DNA from: JAZDLR01 sp964540995
Lineage (GTDB): Bacteria; Patescibacteriota; Patescibacteriia; UBA1558; 2-01-FULL-52-15
Reading direction: 5' to 3'
Assembly (NCBI GenBank): GCA_964540995.1
Contig: CAZIOU010000010.1
Coordinates: 1-48,904, forward strand
Length of the DNA: 48,904 nucleotides
The notes under the pieces are model-generated. The model was not told where the DNA came from and ran no database searches. It was given only the letters and a program-made list of their open reading frames with translations. A program made the position numbers and the translations under genes. Position 1 is the first letter of the stretch. Every line of letters starts with the position of its first letter. Shown here one piece after another: positions 46,303 to 48,904 of the stretch.

Positions 46303-48904
46303 TTACTGCAACTTGGCGCGAGCCTCCAGCAATTTCTTCTTCACTTCATCTACTACTTTCTGTGGTGCACGACCGGTAAAATTCTGGTCAGCTAACTTAG
46401 CTTCTAGATCAGCAATATAGTGTTGTAATTCTGCTTGGTCTATCACTTTCTCAGCGCTAGCAATATCTGTCACCAGCCTGAACCAACTACCTTTGAGCTC
46501 CAGTTTAGCCTCTACTGAATCGACAAACGATACTCGGGCCAAAGTTTCGATCAAAGGCTGCCACTCATCGATAGCTGTCTGGCCAGCATAATGAACTTGG
46601 GTGATCGTCGCAGGAGCTACTTTGTGTTCTGCACGAGCATTGCGTAGACTGCTGATAATTTCCTGTAGCTTCGTCATCTCTTCCTCTGCCCGAGTACCGA
46701 GTACCGAGTCCCAAGCACCGCCCTCCGGCCACTCGGCAATCATCAAAAGATTATTATCAAAATTCTTCCAAATAACTTCTGTGACGAACGGCGCGAAGGG
46801 ATGCCACAGTTTCAATATGGTCTGCAAAATATATCGCAATAACTGATCACGTTCGGCTTTGGTTTCTGGCTTTTGCTTGTTCAACACCTTAGCCAACTCC
46901 AAATACCAATCAGCCAGATCAGTCCAGGTAAACTCATAGAGTGTCTCGGCGGCCAAGGAATATTGCTGCTTATCGAGTAGTTCAGTGATACGCATAATCG
47001 CCTGTTGCAATCGCTGCATAATCCACCGATCAGGCAGGGCGCTTACTTCCGGCGCAGCCTTTACCAGCCCAGTTGTTTCGGAACCTGACAAAATAAACCG
47101 AGAAATATTCCACAACTTATTGATGAAGTTACGATAGCCCTGAACCTTCTCAGGATAGAAGCGAGCATCATTCCCTGGAGCAATACCAGCTAATAAGCTC
47201 AAGCGCAAAGCATCAGTACCGTACTGTTGGATAATTTCGATCGGATCAATACCGTTACCCAGTGACTTGGAGAATTTCTTGCCGTTGACGTCACGCAAAA
47301 TACCATGGAAATACACCTGTCGAAATGGTATCTGATCCAGCGCGTAGGTGGACATCATGATCATACGAGCCATCCAGAAAAAGAGAATCTCATATCCCAT
47401 CTGGATCCACTGCGTCGGATGATAAGTTTCTAAGTCTTTGGTCTGCTCTGGCCAACCAAGTGTACTAAAGGTCCAGGTGGCTGATGAGAACCAAGTGTCG
47501 AGAGTGTCATCGTCCTGTTTCCATCCATCGCCAGTAGGAGGTGTAATACCTACAAATAATTCATTATCTGCGGCCTGTCCGAGTCGCGAGTTCCCAGTAG
47601 CGAGTACCTCTGTCTTGTACCACACCGGAATCCGATGTCCCCACCAGATCTGCCGACTGATACACCACGGGCGTAAATTGTCGATCCATTGTAAATAACT
47701 TTTCTCGAAACGCTCTGGCAAAATAGTTATTTTCTCTTCAGCAGAACCCCTGTGTCCTTTGGTTACCGCTTCACGCATCAAATCTTTCAAACTCTTACCT
47801 TTGGAAGGGATAGTTTTGGTCACATCGATAAACCACTGCTTAGAAATCAATGGCTGGATGGCCGTACCGCAACGACTACAGACGGAGAGATTATGCTTAT
47901 AATGTTCATCGATATGATCAACCAAACCTTTGGCTTGGAGAATCTTAACCACCCGTTCACGCGCTTCTTCGGCCGGTAGTCCCGCCATATCACCAGCCGC
48001 TGCAGTCATCTTGCCATCGGGTCCGATAATCTGTACTACTTCGAGACCGTATTTCTGGGCTAGATCGAAATCAACGAAACTATGGGCTGGTGTGATCGTC
48101 ATAGCACCACTACCCACACTCATCTCGGCAATAGGATCAGCGATGACACGGGCTTTGATCGGGCCATTGATCCATTCAACGTCAAATTCTTTGCCCGCGA
48201 ACTGTCGATAACGCTCATCATCAGGATGAACGATAATAACTTTGTCGAGAAATTTGGTCTCCGGACGAGCTGTCGCGATAATAATAGGTCCATAAATCAG
48301 ATAATAAAATTTGGATTCTCGCTCTACATACTCCACCTCTTCATCTGAAAGAGCCGAGCCGCAACGAGGACACCAATTAACAATCCGATCGCCACGATAG
48401 ATCAGTCCGTCATTGTACATCCGAACGAACATTTCATTGACCGCCTGTGAACGCTTGTCATCAAAAGTATAAGCTAAACGCGACCAATCCGCACTGGTGC
48501 CCATAGCCCGAATTTGATTCAAAATAGTACTCTGGGATTCGGCAGCAAACTTCTTGGTACGTTCCAGAAACTTCTCTCGTCCTAATTGTTCTCGCGTCAG
48601 ACCTTCTTCTTTGAGCATCTTCTCTACTTTGTTCTGCGTTGCCAAGGCGGCATGATCAGTACCAGGTATTAGCACCGCTTTCTTACCTTGCATACGCTGA
48701 TAACGTACTTGCAGATCCATCAAGGTGTTTTCCATAGCGTGTCCCAAATGCAAAACTCCCGTCACATTGGGTGGCGGCATGACAATAGCATAAGGATCGC
48801 CTTGGGTAGGAAGATTATCAGGGTTAAAGTAGCCCGACTGTTCCCATAGATGATAGATGTCTGATTCGTATTCCGAAGGATTATAAGTTTTGGCTTGTTC
48901 TTGC
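46303..48904 (-). CDS. valS: Valyl-tRNA synthetase (5' end off the window)
   Basis: At least 867 aa are visible. The frame stays open to the right edge, so the start is outside. Class I features: HIGH-type HLGHAM near the internal MPPPNVTG, an editing domain (about 150-330), KFSKSLGN (KMSKS) and a C-terminal anticodon-binding and coiled-coil tail (LADQNFTGRAPQKVVDEVKKK). It charges tRNA-Val. Two in-frame low-complexity stretches made of CGAGTACC-like words encode extra loop residues (about 46690-46715 and 47578-47610). Translation begins before the internal Met at 48780. Confidence 0.95.
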   Translation of the reverse strand, partial: QEQAKTYNPSEYESDIYHLWEQSGYFNPDNLPTQGDPYAIVMPPPNVTGVLHLGHAMENTLMDLQVRYQRMQGKKAVLIPGTDHAALATQNKVEKMLKEEGLTREQLGREKFLERTKKFAAESQSTILNQIRAMGTSADWSRLAYTFDDKRSQAVNEMFVRMYNDGLIYRGDRIVNWCPRCGSALSDEEVEYVERESKFYYLIYGPIIIATARPETKFLDKVIIVHPDDERYRQFAGKEFDVEWINGPIKARVIADPIAEMSVGSGAMTITPAHSFVDFDLAQKYGLEVVQIIGPDGKMTAAAGDMAGLPAEEARERVVKILQAKGLVDHIDEHYKHNLSVCSRCGTAIQPLISKQWFIDVTKTIPSKGKSLKDLMREAVTKGHRGSAEEKITILPERFEKSYLQWIDNLRPWCISRQIWWGHRIPVWYKTEVLATGNSRLGQAADNELFVGITPPTGDGWKQDDDTLDTWFSSATWTFSTLGWPEQTKDLETYHPTQWIQMGYEILFFWMARMIMMSTYALDQIPFRQVYFHGILRDVNGKKFSKSLGNGIDPIEIIQQYGTDALRLSLLAGIAPGNDARFYPEKVQGYRNFINKLWNISRFILSGSETTGLVKAAPEVSALPDRWIMQRLQQAIMRITELLDKQQYSLAAETLYEFTWTDLADWYLELAKVLNKQKPETKAERDQLLRYILQTILKLWHPFAPFVTEVIWKNFDNNLLMIAEWPEGGAWDSVLGTRAEEEMTKLQEIISSLRNARAEHKVAPATITQVHYAGQTAIDEWQPLIETLARVSFVDSVEAKLELKGSWFRLVTDIASAEKVIDQAELQHYIADLEAKLADQNFTGRAPQKVVDEVKKKLLEARAKLQ
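46690..46715. repeat. CGAGTACC word array inside valS
   Basis: CCGAGTACCGAGTACCGAGT: near-perfect 8-bp period, translated in frame as a SVLGTR-containing loop. Confidence 0.65.
47578..47610. repeat. CGAGT word array inside valS (second)
   Basis: CCGAGTCGCGAGTTCCCAGT and AGCGAGTACC: degenerate words related to those in elp3, translated as a LATGNSRLGQ loop between the active-site WYK and GDGWKQDDDTLD segments. Confidence 0.6.

Noticed and set aside
1..48904. CRISPR array
   Set aside because: No direct repeats of 23-40 bp with regular spacers; all repeats found are palindromic elements or short-word arrays.
1..48904. tRNA and rRNA genes
   Set aside because: No T-loop/acceptor combinations or rRNA cores were found by reading; a tRNAscan run would be decisive.
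1..48904. Alternative genetic code with TGA as Gly (Gracilibacteria/Absconditabacteria type)
   Set aside because: TGA ends several conserved proteins at the expected length, for example the gene upstream of the phosphohexomutase, so the standard bacterial code fits.

Overview
This is a gene-dense chromosomal segment with a standard bacterial code (TGA acts as a stop, for example in the GTGA overlap at 14727-14730). It most resembles a Candidate Phyla Radiation (Patescibacteria) genome. The reasons are short housekeeping proteins, a UvrC without its C-terminal helix-hairpin-helix domain, a four-domain S1 protein, a PilB-type ATPase, a substrate-binding protein with a cytoplasmic N-terminus, CPR-type surface proteins and many small orphan membrane proteins. 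This placement is inference; there is no rRNA gene in the window. A 10-N assembly gap lies at 30455-30464.

Layout. 1-9.5 kb: uvrC, a HI0933-like flavoprotein (-), two orphan genes (-), then secG, a family-5 solute-binding protein and rnj (+). 9.6-22.1 kb: D-2-hydroxyacid dehydrogenase (-), two orphan membrane proteins (+), murI, a phosphohexomutase and a bactofilin-like exported protein (-), a methyltransferase and elp3 diverging from one 11-bp palindrome, a fatty-acid desaturase (-), a Cys/His protein, glyA and folD (+). 22.1-31.5 kb: a structured non-coding element, three orphan genes (+), a nuclease, a UvrD-type helicase and a 51-codon basic ORF (-), a candidate small RNA, ychF, a zinc-ribbon protein, a 1.5-kb ORF-poor island with three promoter/terminator-delimited structured RNAs, and ruvB (-). 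31.6-38.6 kb (-): a large surface protein, a GIY-YIG nuclease flanked by inverted repeats, and an MBL protein/TM protein/gyrA operon. 38.8-48.9 kb: rpsA-like, ftsH, a membrane protein and pilB (+), three small orphans and valS (-, runs off the right edge).

Two gene classes are visible. Housekeeping genes mostly lack Shine-Dalgarno sites, and several begin 6-14 nt after a -10 box (leaderless or nearly so). The orphan genes are usually single units with a consensus TTGAC promoter (17-bp spacer), a GGAGG-type ribosome site and their own intrinsic terminator.

The most unusual content is non-coding: a pair of roughly 350-bp elements sharing covarying stems (3290-3650, 22150-22520); the RNA island at 29.0-30.45 kb; a dyad that abuts the -35 box of orphan-gene promoters; terminators whose loops hold further palindromes; short-word repeat arrays between genes; and a 60-bp palindrome translated in frame inside elp3.
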